The notes beneath the pieces are model-generated. The model was given only the letters and a program-made list of their open reading frames with translations, searched no databases and was not told the DNA's origin. The translations under genes and the position numbers were made by a program. From positions 1 to 39,521 of IMG/VR virus record IMGVR_UViG_3300048592_001380: a DNA stretch of 39,521 bases. One strand, given 5' to 3'. This DNA comes from a virus. This document shows, piece by piece, positions 16,517 to 23,466 of the stretch (within the stretch, counting starts at the first letter, position 1; the number at the start of each line of letters is the position of its first letter).

Positions 16517-16749
16517 CAGTCCCTCCTCGGGCGGATCACGGAACGGACCTCGCGCCAGGCGTAGGCAGCGACCAGCGGGCCGCCGGCGGCGATCAGGGCC
16601 CAGCCCTGGCCCCAGTTGTGGTCCACGCCCACGACGCACAGCGCCAGGCCGCACAGCCCGACGACGTCGGGGAGAGCGGCCACCACCAGCGCGGCCAGAC
16701 TGGCGGCGCCGTCGGCGACCGCGGCCTGCGCCCGCCTCAGGAAATCCAC
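16516..16749 (-). CDS. small two-helix membrane protein between terminase and portal
   Basis: A 77-residue protein with two hydrophobic segments: ALVVAALPDVVGLCGLALCVV (residues ~19-41, with a Pro-Asp in the middle) and WALIAAGGPLVAAYAW (residues ~50-66), then a basic end (REVRSVIRPRRD). The GTG start lies inside the terminase 3' end (13-base overlap) and has a perfect AGGAGG five bases upstream. Small membrane proteins in this place are common in related phages but lack assigned function. Tight coupling suggests co-expression at packaging level. Holin activity is possible but the lysis cassette is elsewhere. Confidence 0.8.
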   Translation of the reverse strand: MDFLRRAQAAVADGAASLAALVVAALPDVVGLCGLALCVVGVDHNWGQGWALIAAGGPLVAAYAWREVRSVIRPRRD

Positions 16750-18653
16750 GGGTCCTCCTCTTCGATGACGTCGCGTCGAGAGCGATCGCCGGCGCCGGAC
16801 GAGAGCACCAGCGGCTCCTGGGTCTCGTACTTGCTGCGCCTCCTCTCGGGCTCGCGCAGGAGCTGGTCCAGCGCCATGACCGCGGCGACGATGCCGTCGA
16901 TTCGCTTCGTGCTCTTGCGGGGCTTCACGGGGCGGATGCGGCCCGCGTCGTCCTGGCGCACGGCCACGTTCTCCGCGCACCACCTGAGCGGGTGCGAAGT
17001 GGCTGCGCACCCGTGCCGCACGCGCCGGGCCTTGATCAGCGCGTAGAGCGCCTGGCTCGGCGTGTTGAGGTGCTTGTAGTTCTGTAGGACCTCGACCATC
17101 TGCATGCCGGCGTTCTGCAGGCGCGGGGCAAGGTCGCTGGCGAAGGCTGGGTCGAAGCCCACCCGGCGACCCTTCAGGCCGAAGCGAGGCGCGATCCGCT
17201 GGATGATGTCGTCCTTGATCCGGTCGAAGTCGATGACCGGGCCCTCGGTCACCGTGAGCAGTCCCTGCTCGGCCCAAAGCGAGTACGGCACGCGGTCGGT
17301 CCGCTCGCGCTCGCGCAGCGTGTCCTCGGGCAGCCAGAAGAACGGAAACAGGCTGATGGCGAAGTTGAGAGCCAGGGTGCTGGTCGCGGCCGTGCCGTCC
17401 TCGGCCACCTCGGCCACCTCGGCGGCGACCGCCTCCTCGAGCGGGTGACGGACGGCCACGACGAAGGCGGCTAGGTCGACACGCTGCGCCAGGTCGAGAC
17501 CCGCCGCCACGACCAGGCCGGGGTCGTGGCGCGGCGGCTCCGTGCAGGCGTCCCACCAGTCGAGCGGCAGCCAGGCCACGGCCTGGTTCACCCAGCGGTT
17601 CAGGTGGAAGCGGAGGCAGTCGTTCAGCTTCCGCGGCTCGTGGCGCGCCGCGCGGAACTCCACCTCGAGGGCCTCGGTCTCGATCGTGACGCCGAGCGAG
17701 GGGTTGACCCGACGCCAGACTTCCGGGTCCATCCAGTCGTCTTCGGCCTTGGCCTCGAACAGCGCAGGCAGGCAGGTCTCGTCGTGCGCGCCGTTCGTGG
17801 TCACGACCCGCCGGGCGTAGTCCCATTCCTCCCAGCAGATCGACTCTTCGTCCACGCCAGCGGTCGTAGCGATCATCAGCAGCGGCTGGTCGCGCTTGAT
17901 CAGGCCGCGGGAGAGGGTCTCGAACAGCTCGCGGGTCGGCTGGGCGTGGAACTCGTCGAACGCGATCAGGTGCGGCCGCTGGCCGTGCTTCGTCTTCGCG
18001 TCCGCGGACAGGACCTTGAGGCTCGCGTTGAGCGGCTCCGAGATGATCGCGTTGCGGAACACCTCGAGGCGGGGCCCGTAGTCCATGAACGGGTTGCGGC
18101 CGCGCTCGTCGCGCGAGGCCTCGACCATCGTCTTCGCGTCGCCGAACACGATCCGGGCCTGCTCGCGGTCGGCCGCCGCGGCGTAGCCCTCGGCGCCGGG
18201 CTCGCCGTCGGCGAACGTGACGTAGAGCGAGATGGCGGAGAGGAGCTGCGACTTGCCGTTGCCGCGAGGGATCGCCAGGAAGCACTTGCGGAACCGGCGG
18301 CGGCCGTCGCGGGCCCGCTTGATGCCGAACAGCGGGCGCAGGATCAGGTCGCGCTGCCAGTCGAGCGGCTCGAACAGGGTCCCGGCCGAGCGGCCCTTGT
18401 GGTGCACCAGGAACGTGCGGAAGAAGTCGACCACGCGGTCCGCCGCGGCGGGGTCGTAGTAGAAGACGCCGTCTGCGCTCTCCCACCGGCGCCGCTCCCC
18501 GTGCCACACCAAGTCGAGCTGGACGGACACCCCGGGCCAGCGCTCCCACGTCGGCGGGCCGTCACCCCACCACCCACGTGACGGCGGGCCAGGCGGCGGC
18601 GCGGCGCGGCGCTTCGGCGGCGCCGCCTTACGCTTCGCGGCCGCCAGGGACAC
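16737..18653 (-). CDS. terL: terminase large subunit
   Basis: A 638-residue packaging motor. Near residues 126-136 is the Walker A-like LAIPRGNGKSQ, near 229-236 the Walker B IAFDEFHA, then MIATTAGVD as the coupling motif. The nuclease half shows AAGLDLAQRVDLAAFV, GFDPAFASDLAPRLQ and the final metal-binding Asp in KRIDGIVAAVMALDQ. It translocates and cuts concatemeric DNA. The GTG start at 18653 has GAGGGG seven bases upstream and overlaps the small-subunit gene by 26 bases; an ATG farther up lacks a site. The N-terminal ~30 residues are Lys/Arg/Pro-rich. Confidence 0.95.
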   Translation of the reverse strand: MSLAAAKRKAAPPKRRAAPPPGPPSRGWWGDGPPTWERWPGVSVQLDLVWHGERRRWESADGVFYYDPAAADRVVDFFRTFLVHHKGRSAGTLFEPLDWQRDLILRPLFGIKRARDGRRRFRKCFLAIPRGNGKSQLLSAISLYVTFADGEPGAEGYAAAADREQARIVFGDAKTMVEASRDERGRNPFMDYGPRLEVFRNAIISEPLNASLKVLSADAKTKHGQRPHLIAFDEFHAQPTRELFETLSRGLIKRDQPLLMIATTAGVDEESICWEEWDYARRVVTTNGAHDETCLPALFEAKAEDDWMDPEVWRRVNPSLGVTIETEALEVEFRAARHEPRKLNDCLRFHLNRWVNQAVAWLPLDWWDACTEPPRHDPGLVVAAGLDLAQRVDLAAFVVAVRHPLEEAVAAEVAEVAEDGTAATSTLALNFAISLFPFFWLPEDTLRERERTDRVPYSLWAEQGLLTVTEGPVIDFDRIKDDIIQRIAPRFGLKGRRVGFDPAFASDLAPRLQNAGMQMVEVLQNYKHLNTPSQALYALIKARRVRHGCAATSHPLRWCAENVAVRQDDAGRIRPVKPRKSTKRIDGIVAAVMALDQLLREPERRRSKYETQEPLVLSSGAGDRSRRDVIEEEDPWIS

Positions 18654-19116
18654 CGAAGAACCCCTCGCGCTTCTCTCGCGCGACGTCGTCCGCGTCCGGC
18701 GCCGCGGGTAGCCCCTTGAGCGAGCCGTGCGACTGCGGATCGCCACCGAACCGGGCCATCGCCTGGATGTAGCGCGAGCTCGCGCGGTCAGCCGCGGCGC
18801 GAATCCCCGTCTGCACGGCAGCGACAGCGCCCATCGCTTTGGCCTCGGCCTCGTAGGTGCGCCAGGAGGCGTAGGCCTCGGCGGCCATCTCGAGCGTCTT
18901 CAGCGCGAGCGTCGCCAGCTTCCCCTCGCGGTGCAGCACCGGCACGGTGACGGCCCACCACTGCCGCGCGATCGCACCCAGGTACTTCGGCGCCGCCGGC
19001 GGTGCGTCGGGCCGCTCGGAGAGCGCGCCGGCAGACGGCCGCGCCTTCCGCTTCCCCGGGTTCCCCGCCAGGGCCTTGAGGTGCGCGGGCTTCGGCTTCG
19101 GGCCGCGGAGACCCAT
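18628..19116 (-). CDS. terS: terminase small subunit, P27 family
   Basis: A 162-residue protein with the hallmark N-terminus of P27-family small terminases, MGLRGPKPKPAHLKALAGN, then KYLGAIARQWWAVTVPVL and an alanine-rich helical core. It binds the packaging start site (cos or pac) and hands DNA to the large subunit. The ATG makes a TGATG overlap with the HNH gene upstream. P27 terminases are typical of HK97-like cos phages, which with the adjacent HNH gene suggests cos packaging. The cos site itself is not recognised here. Confidence 0.95.
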   Translation of the reverse strand: MGLRGPKPKPAHLKALAGNPGKRKARPSAGALSERPDAPPAAPKYLGAIARQWWAVTVPVLHREGKLATLALKTLEMAAEAYASWRTYEAEAKAMGAVAAVQTGIRAAADRASSRYIQAMARFGGDPQSHGSLKGLPAAPDADDVAREKREGFFGVPGGREA

Positions 19117-19619
19117 CAGGCGCCCTCCCGGGGGTGGGGGTAGGCCGAAACCTGCGCGCGCGCGCGCGAGGCTCCCCCGCGGTGGTCCCCGGTCCCACTC
19201 CCAGAGGCTGACACCCCCCGGGGGTGTCGGCGGCGCTGCCAGCCGGCGAACGTCGAATCCTCGGTCGCCGTCTTCGAGCCGTGGCACTCGTGGCAGAGCG
19301 GCTGCAGGTTCTCGCGCGCGTTGGTGCCGCCTCGAGCGAGCGGGACGATGTGGTCGACGTCCGTCGCGCCGCGGGTGCGGCCCTGAGCGGCGCAGGCGCG
19401 GCAGAGAGGCTCGGCCGCGAGGATCGTCAGGCGGAGCCGGCGCCACGCCACGCCGTAGCCGCGGGAGCTCGCCGAGCCGCGCTCGTCGCGGGCTGGTCGG
19501 CCGAGGCTGCGCGGCGCAGCGGTCGGGGGCTGGTGGTTCGCGCAGTGGCTGCCCTGGTCGCGGGACACGAGACCGGGGCAGCCCGGGCTCGCGCAGGATC
19601 GGGGGGCAGCGGCGGGCAC
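19116..19619 (-). CDS. HNH endonuclease linked to terminase
   Basis: A 167-residue HNH nuclease. The core is CRAC (Cys73, Cys76), TDVDHIVPLARGGTN (Asp89-His90), ENLQPLCHECHGSKT (Asn104, Cys109, Cys112), i.e. a zinc-supported beta-beta-alpha metal nuclease. In HK97-type phages the HNH gene beside the small terminase is needed for specific cos cleavage, and that is the most likely role. An N-terminal Cys-rich strip (CASPGCPGLV, CANHQ) could bind another zinc. The start is GTG four bases after the upstream stop with no good ribosome site, so an internal start is possible. The C-terminal ~40 residues are low-complexity. Confidence 0.92.
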   Translation of the reverse strand: MPAAAPRSCASPGCPGLVSRDQGSHCANHQPPTAAPRSLGRPARDERGSASSRGYGVAWRRLRLTILAAEPLCRACAAQGRTRGATDVDHIVPLARGGTNARENLQPLCHECHGSKTATEDSTFAGWQRRRHPRGVSASGSGTGDHRGGASRARAQVSAYPHPREGA

Positions 19620-19622
19620 AGG

Positions 19623-19919
19623 CTACTCGGCGACCTCGATGCCTTGGCGCTTCGCGACTTTCACGAGCAGGCGGAAGGTGCGGTCCTGGCTCTCCGAGAG
19701 GCGCTCCAGCTTGGCCCGCAGCTCGGTCTCAGCGACCACTCGGGCCTGGATCAGTTGCTGCTGTTCCTCGAGGCGGATTGCCTGACGGAGGGCGCGGGCC
19801 TCGACGCTGGTCGCCCAGGCGCCGATTCCGGCCATCACCACGGTGAGCAGCACGCCGGCCAGCCAGGCCCAGGTGGGCACGGTCGCGGGCGACAGGCGGT
19901 GGGCGCCTGACGACGACAC
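19623..19919 (-). CDS. membrane-anchored coiled-coil protein of the lysis cassette
   Basis: A 98-residue protein with one N-terminal transmembrane segment (TWAWLAGVLLTVVMAGIGAW, residues 16-35), followed by a long charged coiled coil (ARALRQAIRLEEQQQLIQAR, VAETELRAKLERLSESQDR). This layout is that of an inner-membrane spanin or an XhlA-type lysis protein. GTGGAGG stands five bases before the GTG start. Two lipoproteins in the same cassette could be the outer-membrane partner. It lies between the barrel protein and the HNH gene. The role is inferred from topology and position. Confidence 0.75.
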   Translation of the reverse strand: MSSSGAHRLSPATVPTWAWLAGVLLTVVMAGIGAWATSVEARALRQAIRLEEQQQLIQARVVAETELRAKLERLSESQDRTFRLLVKVAKRQGIEVAE

Positions 19920-19933
19920 GCTAGCCTCCACGG

Positions 19934-20863
19934 CTACCGGATCACCCAGCGGCGGATCGGGATCGCGACGCCGGTCTTGAGCACGCCGGGCCTGGGCAAA
20001 CCGTCCAACGTGGTCAGGGGCAGGTCGTAGTCGACGATCAGCCGCGTGGGGCCGGCCGGGTAGGTGATGGACGCGACGAGGGCGGCTCCGCCCACGGGCC
20101 CGCGGTGGCCGCCTCCCACGTAGGCGTGGCCTCCGCCCGGCAGCGGCACCCGCACGAGCAGCAGTGCGGTCGCCATTCGCGGGTCGAGCGGCCCGTCCTG
20201 CCCTTCGATCGACCAGCTCGTCCCGCCCACGGCCGCCACGGCGACTCCTGCCGCGTGGTAGCGGAGGCCGCCGAAGGTCTCGACGGCCCGGAAGCTCTGG
20301 TACTGGCCGAAGGCCTCGATCGTGCCGAAGTCCTGGGCGCCGGTGATGTCGATTCGCGAGAACACCCGCAGCTTCTCGGAGAGCGCGTAGTCGACCACAA
20401 CGCGGCCGCCGGCGATCTCGCGTTTCTCGCCGCGCGTCACGATCGCCTGAGTCCACCCGGCCAGGTCCACCTCGAGCGCGCCGGCCGACAGGGTGGGGCT
20501 TGCCACGGGCTCGGGGGCCGGAGCCTGGGCCGACACGGAGCCCGGGAGCAGAAGGGCGACGATGACGAGCGGTGCGATCGGCTTGTGCTTCGCCGCGTTG
20601 CCCAGGTAGCGCACCAGGGCCATGACCAGCGGCACGAGCACGAGGGCGACCTGGGGCGGGAAGGCGTCCCCGATGATGGCGGAGATGCGCGCCTCGTCCA
20701 GGGACAGCAGGAGTGCTGCGGCGCAGACGCTGAAGGCGTGCGCACCGAAGGCCTTCAGCGCCTTCATGATCGCGATTCGAGGATCCCAGCCCATCTTGAC
20801 CTCCCGTTCGACCGCCTTCTGGAGGCGGCGGGCCTGCCACAGCAGGCGCAGTTCCTTCAGCAC
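19934..20863 (-). CDS. holin-like N-terminus fused to signal peptide and beta-barrel-like domain
   Basis: A 309-residue protein in two unlike parts. Residues 1-~90 have an amphipathic start (LKELRLLWQARRLQKAVERE) and two hydrophobic segments (AHAFSVCAAALLLSLDEA and VALVLVPLVMALVRYLG), like a holin. Residues ~92-115 (KHKPIAPLVIVALLLPGSVS, then AQAP) look like a cleavable signal peptide. The remaining ~190 residues are alternating aromatic/hydrophobic beta strands typical of an outer-membrane barrel, ending in Trp-Val-Ile-Arg. The GTG start is just beyond the upstream stop. It may be one protein, or two in-frame genes with an internal start; no clear second ribosome site is seen. Confidence 0.65.
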   Translation of the reverse strand: MLKELRLLWQARRLQKAVEREVKMGWDPRIAIMKALKAFGAHAFSVCAAALLLSLDEARISAIIGDAFPPQVALVLVPLVMALVRYLGNAAKHKPIAPLVIVALLLPGSVSAQAPAPEPVASPTLSAGALEVDLAGWTQAIVTRGEKREIAGGRVVVDYALSEKLRVFSRIDITGAQDFGTIEAFGQYQSFRAVETFGGLRYHAAGVAVAAVGGTSWSIEGQDGPLDPRMATALLLVRVPLPGGGHAYVGGGHRGPVGGAALVASITYPAGPTRLIVDYDLPLTTLDGLPRPGVLKTGVAIPIRRWVIR

Positions 20864-20864
20864 G

Positions 20865-21377
20865 TCAGGGGATGACCGTGAGCGTCACGGAGCCGGGCTG
20901 CATCCCCGGGACTGCGGCGCTGATCCCGGCGGCGCCCGCAGACAGCGCCCGGCACGAGACATTGAACGGCTCACCCGCCCACTGCGCGCAGCTCACCAGC
21001 GAGCCCTGACCGACGAACGACCAGGTGACGTTGGGGCCGTGCACGGACGCGGGCAGGTCGCTGCCGTCCGGCGCCTTCGGGGTCGCGGTCAGCTCGGCCG
21101 TGCAGCCCACCTGGAGCGTCGCGGCGCCGTTGTTCGAGCACGCACCTGAGCCGGGGCATGAGCACGAGAACATCCCGACGCGGACATAGCTCCCCGCCGG
21201 GATGGCGCTCGCCGCGGGCGACGGGCTAGCGGTCGGCAGCGGGGTCGGGCTCGGGGTCGGCTGGGAGATCGTCACGACCTGAGTCGGGCCGACCTGGTCA
21301 CCGATGGTGCACCCGGCGACGGCCCCGGCGAGCGCCAGAATGGCCGCCAGGGCGGCGAACGTCGAGCGATGCGTCAC
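20865..21377 (-). CDS. lipoprotein with Ig-like (Big2-type) domain
   Basis: A 170-residue lipoprotein. The signal peptide THRSTFAALAAILALAGAVAG ends in a lipobox Val-Ala-Gly-Cys (Cys23), then a Pro/Ser/Thr linker (PTPSPTPLPTASPSP). The C-terminal ~110 residues form an Ig-like module: LQVGCTAELTATPKAPDG, NVTWSFVGQGSLVSC, AAGISAAVPGMQPGSVTLTV. Extra cysteines (SCSCPGSGAC) suggest disulphides in the periplasm or outside. Ig-like modules on phage proteins usually bind carbohydrate. GTG start in a GTGA overlap with the gene upstream. Superinfection exclusion or cell-surface change are possible roles besides lysis. Confidence 0.8.
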   Translation of the reverse strand: MTHRSTFAALAAILALAGAVAGCTIGDQVGPTQVVTISQPTPSPTPLPTASPSPAASAIPAGSYVRVGMFSCSCPGSGACSNNGAATLQVGCTAELTATPKAPDGSDLPASVHGPNVTWSFVGQGSLVSCAQWAGEPFNVSCRALSAGAAGISAAVPGMQPGSVTLTVIP

Positions 21378-21667
21378 TTGCCCTCCTCCCGGGGCGTCCG
21401 CCCCGCCTGCGCCGCCTGGAGCGCGGCCAGCACCCGCCGGCCTGCCTCTCGCGGCTCCACGCCCAGCGCCACCAGCGCAGCCTCGGCGCGCGCCGTGTCG
21501 CCACCCATCACCTCGAGCAGCCGCTGGTCGAGCGCGAGCTGCGCCGCCTCGTCGCCCGCGGCCTTCTCCGGCGCCTGGAGCAGCCGGCCCGACAGGGTCA
21601 CGCTGGCCGAGCAGCCCAGCGACAACGCCGCGGCCACCAGCAGCGCGAACGGCCTCACCTTGCGCAT
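21374..21667 (-). CDS. small lipoprotein of the lysis cassette (spanin-like candidate)
   Basis: A 97-residue lipoprotein. The signal RKVRPFALLVAAALSLGCSA has a lipobox Leu-Ser-Leu-Gly-Cys near residue 19. The mature part is a short helix-rich domain (AALDQRL-type heptads: AQLALDQRLLEVMGGDTARA) with a basic C-terminus. The ATG forms a TGATG overlap with the membrane-protein gene. Its size, lipidation and place next to an endolysin and a coiled-coil inner-membrane protein fit an outer-membrane spanin subunit, but spanin genes are usually nested or adjacent, so this is inference. Confidence 0.75.
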   Translation of the reverse strand: MRKVRPFALLVAAALSLGCSASVTLSGRLLQAPEKAAGDEAAQLALDQRLLEVMGGDTARAEAALVALGVEPREAGRRVLAALQAAQAGRTPREEGK

Positions 21668-21891
21668 CAGATATCCCTCCGCACCGTCAGCGCCATAAAC
21701 AGCAGCAGGAGCGCGACCAGCGCCCACCGGATGCCCTCGGTCGCATCCGCTACCGACACGGCCTGGAAGCCGCTCGTGATGGCCGCGAGGTGAACCAGCG
21801 ATGACGCCGCCTTGCGGCCCAAGCCGGCGAGCCTGCGGCGCCTTTCCACACGAACGAACTCCTCGGCTTGCTCGCGGTGGGCCTGCTTCAC
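21667..21891 (-). CDS. small membrane protein, possible holin
   Basis: A 74-residue protein with a charged N-terminus (KQAHREQAEEFVRVERRRR), a moderately hydrophobic middle and one clear transmembrane segment near the C-terminus (IRWALVALLLLFMALTV, residues ~53-69) ending RRDI. The GTG start has GGAGGAGGGG upstream, the strongest site of this block. Position directly after endolysin and before two lipoproteins makes a holin, or an antiholin-like anchor, the likely reading. A second weak hydrophobic stretch (LVHLAAITSGFQAVSV) might give two spans. Confidence 0.7.
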   Translation of the reverse strand: MKQAHREQAEEFVRVERRRRLAGLGRKAASSLVHLAAITSGFQAVSVADATEGIRWALVALLLLFMALTVRRDI

Positions 21892-21919
21892 AGCCCCTCC
21901 TCCGCGCGTCGCCGAGGCG

Positions 21920-22486
21920 TCATCGGTCCACCCTCCCCGCCGCGGCGACGCGCCGGGCGTTCTGCACGCGCGCCGCGTGGCGCGCCACCAGCTCGACGTA
22001 CTCGGCCCGGCGCATCCGGCCGGCGGCGTCGAGGCGATCGCCGGTCGGGCCCCCGTTGAAGCGCGCGAGGGCCCGCGCGACGTCGTTGTCCGTCGCTCGC
22101 AGCTCCTGGTAGAGCACCCGAAGCCCGAGGGAGAGGTTCGCGAGGGGCAGGAGCGCGAAGCTGAACTGCATCGGCGTCCCGGGCGGCACGCCGCAGAGGC
22201 GGCGGATGTTCGAGCCCAGGACCTGCATCAGCCCGTAGGAGCGGTCGTCCTCGAGCAGGCCGTCGTCCCGGCCGGGCTGGTCGCCGTCGCTCTCGCGCGC
22301 GGCGCGCTCCGGAGTGTCGTGGTGCGGCTCGTACCGCATCGCGTCCGGGTTGCCGCCGGACTCCGTGAGGATCTGCCCCTCGAGCCACTCGCCCGGGGTG
22401 AAGGTCTGACCCCGGTACGTCCAGGGCGGGAGACCGATCTGGTTGGCGACCGCGTCGATCAGTGCTCGATAGCGCTCCGTCTTCAT
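21920..22486 (-). CDS. endolysin, SLT lytic transglycosylase domain
   Basis: A 188-residue enzyme of the soluble-lytic-transglycosylase type. The signature is ILTESGGNPDAMRYEP with catalytic Glu42, then DDRSYGLMQVLGSNIRRLCG (residues 80-99), and ALARFNGGPTGDR. It cleaves peptidoglycan glycan strands. There is no signal peptide, so export would depend on a holin. It is the first clear gene of the late operon as transcribed. GGGGGGTG lies before the ATG. A small upstream frame may overlap it by four bases. An insertion between the Glu motif and the SYGLMQ motif (residues ~55-80) is acidic and probably a loop. Confidence 0.93.
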   Translation of the reverse strand: MKTERYRALIDAVANQIGLPPWTYRGQTFTPGEWLEGQILTESGGNPDAMRYEPHHDTPERAARESDGDQPGRDDGLLEDDRSYGLMQVLGSNIRRLCGVPPGTPMQFSFALLPLANLSLGLRVLYQELRATDNDVARALARFNGGPTGDRLDAAGRMRRAEYVELVARHAARVQNARRVAAAGRVDR

Positions 22487-22602
22487 CCGCACCCCCCGGA
22501 CATGTAGCGGCGCGCGCGGGCTGGAGCGACGCCGATCGGGAAACCGTCGGCTCCGAACTCGACGCGAACGTCGAGCGGCGCGCTCGCGAGCTCCGGCCGC
22601 AC
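22483..22602 (-). CDS. possible 39-residue leader peptide before endolysin
   Basis: A 39-codon frame starting at GTG (VRPELASAPLDVRVEFGADG) whose TGA overlaps the endolysin ATG as ATGA. Third positions are mostly G or C. The start lies in the right arm of a UUCG-capped hairpin (22599-22616), so initiation would be occluded when folded. It could be a translated leader coupling endolysin synthesis, or chance. Confidence 0.3.
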   Translation of the reverse strand: MRPELASAPLDVRVEFGADGFPIGVAPARARRYMSGGCG

Positions 22603-22616
22603 CGCCGAAGCGGTGC
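22599..22616 (-). promoter_or_regulatory. UUCG-tetraloop hairpin in the late leader
   Basis: On the minus strand GCACCGC-TTCG-GCGGTGC forms a perfect 7-bp stem closed by a C(UUCG)G loop, an exceptionally stable RNA hairpin. No T-run follows. It is about 113 bases before the endolysin start and may protect or pause the late transcript. I see no recognisable promoter in 22487-22781; the remaining sequence there has no other structure that I can support. Confidence 0.55.
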
Positions 22617-22781
22617 CCGATCGGCCGTCGCCTACCGCCGCCCCGGTACCGCTGTGGCGCGAGCGCGCCGAGGACGACGCGGAGGTGTGGGCCTTGCGGC
22701 GTCCACGCCGCTGCGCGTGTGCTGCCCCGCGCTGTCGCCCGCCCCGTGCCGCCCTCGCCACGCTCGCTGCCTCCAGAACGC

Positions 22782-22819
22782 AAAAAAGGCCCGGCAACCC
22801 CTGAGGGGGTCACCGGGCC
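22782..22819 (-). terminator. rho-independent terminator ending the early operon
   Basis: Read on the minus strand, GGCCCGG (22819-22813) and CCGGGCC (22794-22788) form the outer stem, with a nested CCCC/GGGG stem inside, followed directly by six T residues (22787-22782). It is about 60 bases after the last early gene. It separates early replication genes from the late operon; the opposite strand has no T-run, so it is one-directional. Confidence 0.9.
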
Positions 22820-22879
22820 GCTTGCCCGCGCGCACTACGTCTCCGCCAAGCGGAACGCTACGGCGACCGCTCCGCTCGG

Positions 22880-23086
22880 TCAAGGGTTATCTGGACTCGC
22901 CCTCCACTCCCCGCTCTGGCGGCGCACCCCACCGCCCCAGCGTGGACCGTCGGCACCCATCGCCATCCAGGCCTCGATGCGCCACACACGCTCGCCGCGG
23001 GCGATGCGCTCGCGGCCCTCGGTCAGGACCCAGCGCGCGAGCGCCTCGAGCGCCTCCTCGGCGTCGTCCCGCTCCTGGGGAGTCAC
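22880..23086 (-). CDS. small hypothetical protein, last gene of early operon
   Basis: A 68-residue protein, (V)TPQERDDAEEALEALARWV, followed by EGRERIARGERVWRIEAWMA and a Gly/Trp-rich end (GADGPRWGGGVRRQSGEW). The GTG chosen is in a GTGA overlap with the nuclease stop; another GTG six codons upstream would give 74 residues. A single helical domain with an aromatic C-terminus. It may be a partner of the nuclease encoded just before it, but no function is visible. It is followed by the terminator at 22782-22819. Confidence 0.6.
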   Translation of the reverse strand: MTPQERDDAEEALEALARWVLTEGRERIARGERVWRIEAWMAMGADGPRWGGGVRRQSGEWRASPDNP

Positions 23087-23466
23087 GCTGGCTGCCAAGG
23101 ACACTCGACGCCGCGCTCGAGCAGCACGCGGCGGATCTCGCGGGCGGCCTCCCCCGCGCGGATCTCGCGATCGGTATAGCGGAGCAGGGTCCAACCGGCG
23201 AGGGCGGCGGCGTTGTACTTGGCCAGGTCTGCGAGGTAGCCGGCGCCACGGTTGTGGCGGCCACCGGCGCCGGCGCGGCGCGACCACACGCCGCCTTCGA
23301 CCTCGACGGCCAGCCGGGCGGCCTCCCAGGCGAAGTCGAAGCGCCAGCGGCGCGGTGGGGCGAACACCAGTTCGCGGGTCGGCGCCGGCACGCCGATGGC
23401 ATACAGGTGCGCGGCGAGCACGGCCTCCCAGCGGCTTGGCGACGCCGACCTGCGGGTGGACTTCAC
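23083..23466 (-). CDS. PD-(D/E)XK-type endonuclease (DUF559/VSR-like)
   Basis: A 127-residue nuclease. The core has RELVFAPPRRWRFDFAWEAA (metal-binding Asp44), LAVEVEGGVWSR (the ExE of the fold, Glu55 and Glu57), then RHNRGAGYLADLAKYNAAAL and GWTLLRYTDREI. This order is typical of phage-encoded restriction-like, Holliday-junction or nicking nucleases in replication modules. The GTG start makes a GTGA overlap with the initiator gene. It probably processes replication or recombination intermediates. Exact substrate cannot be read from sequence. Confidence 0.85.
   Translation of the reverse strand: MKSTRRSASPSRWEAVLAAHLYAIGVPAPTRELVFAPPRRWRFDFAWEAARLAVEVEGGVWSRRAGAGGRHNRGAGYLADLAKYNAAALAGWTLLRYTDREIRAGEAAREIRRVLLERGVECPWQPA

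Noticed and set aside
21374-21667. Nested two-component spanin (Rz/Rz1) reading
   Set aside because: The lipoprotein is not nested in or directly adjacent to the coiled-coil membrane protein gene (19623-19919), so a classical Rz/Rz1 pair cannot be claimed.
22632-22883. Minus-strand frame between early terminator and late leader
   Set aside because: It runs straight through the terminator hairpin and T-run and is Arg/Ala/Pro/Gly-rich, so it is a shadow.
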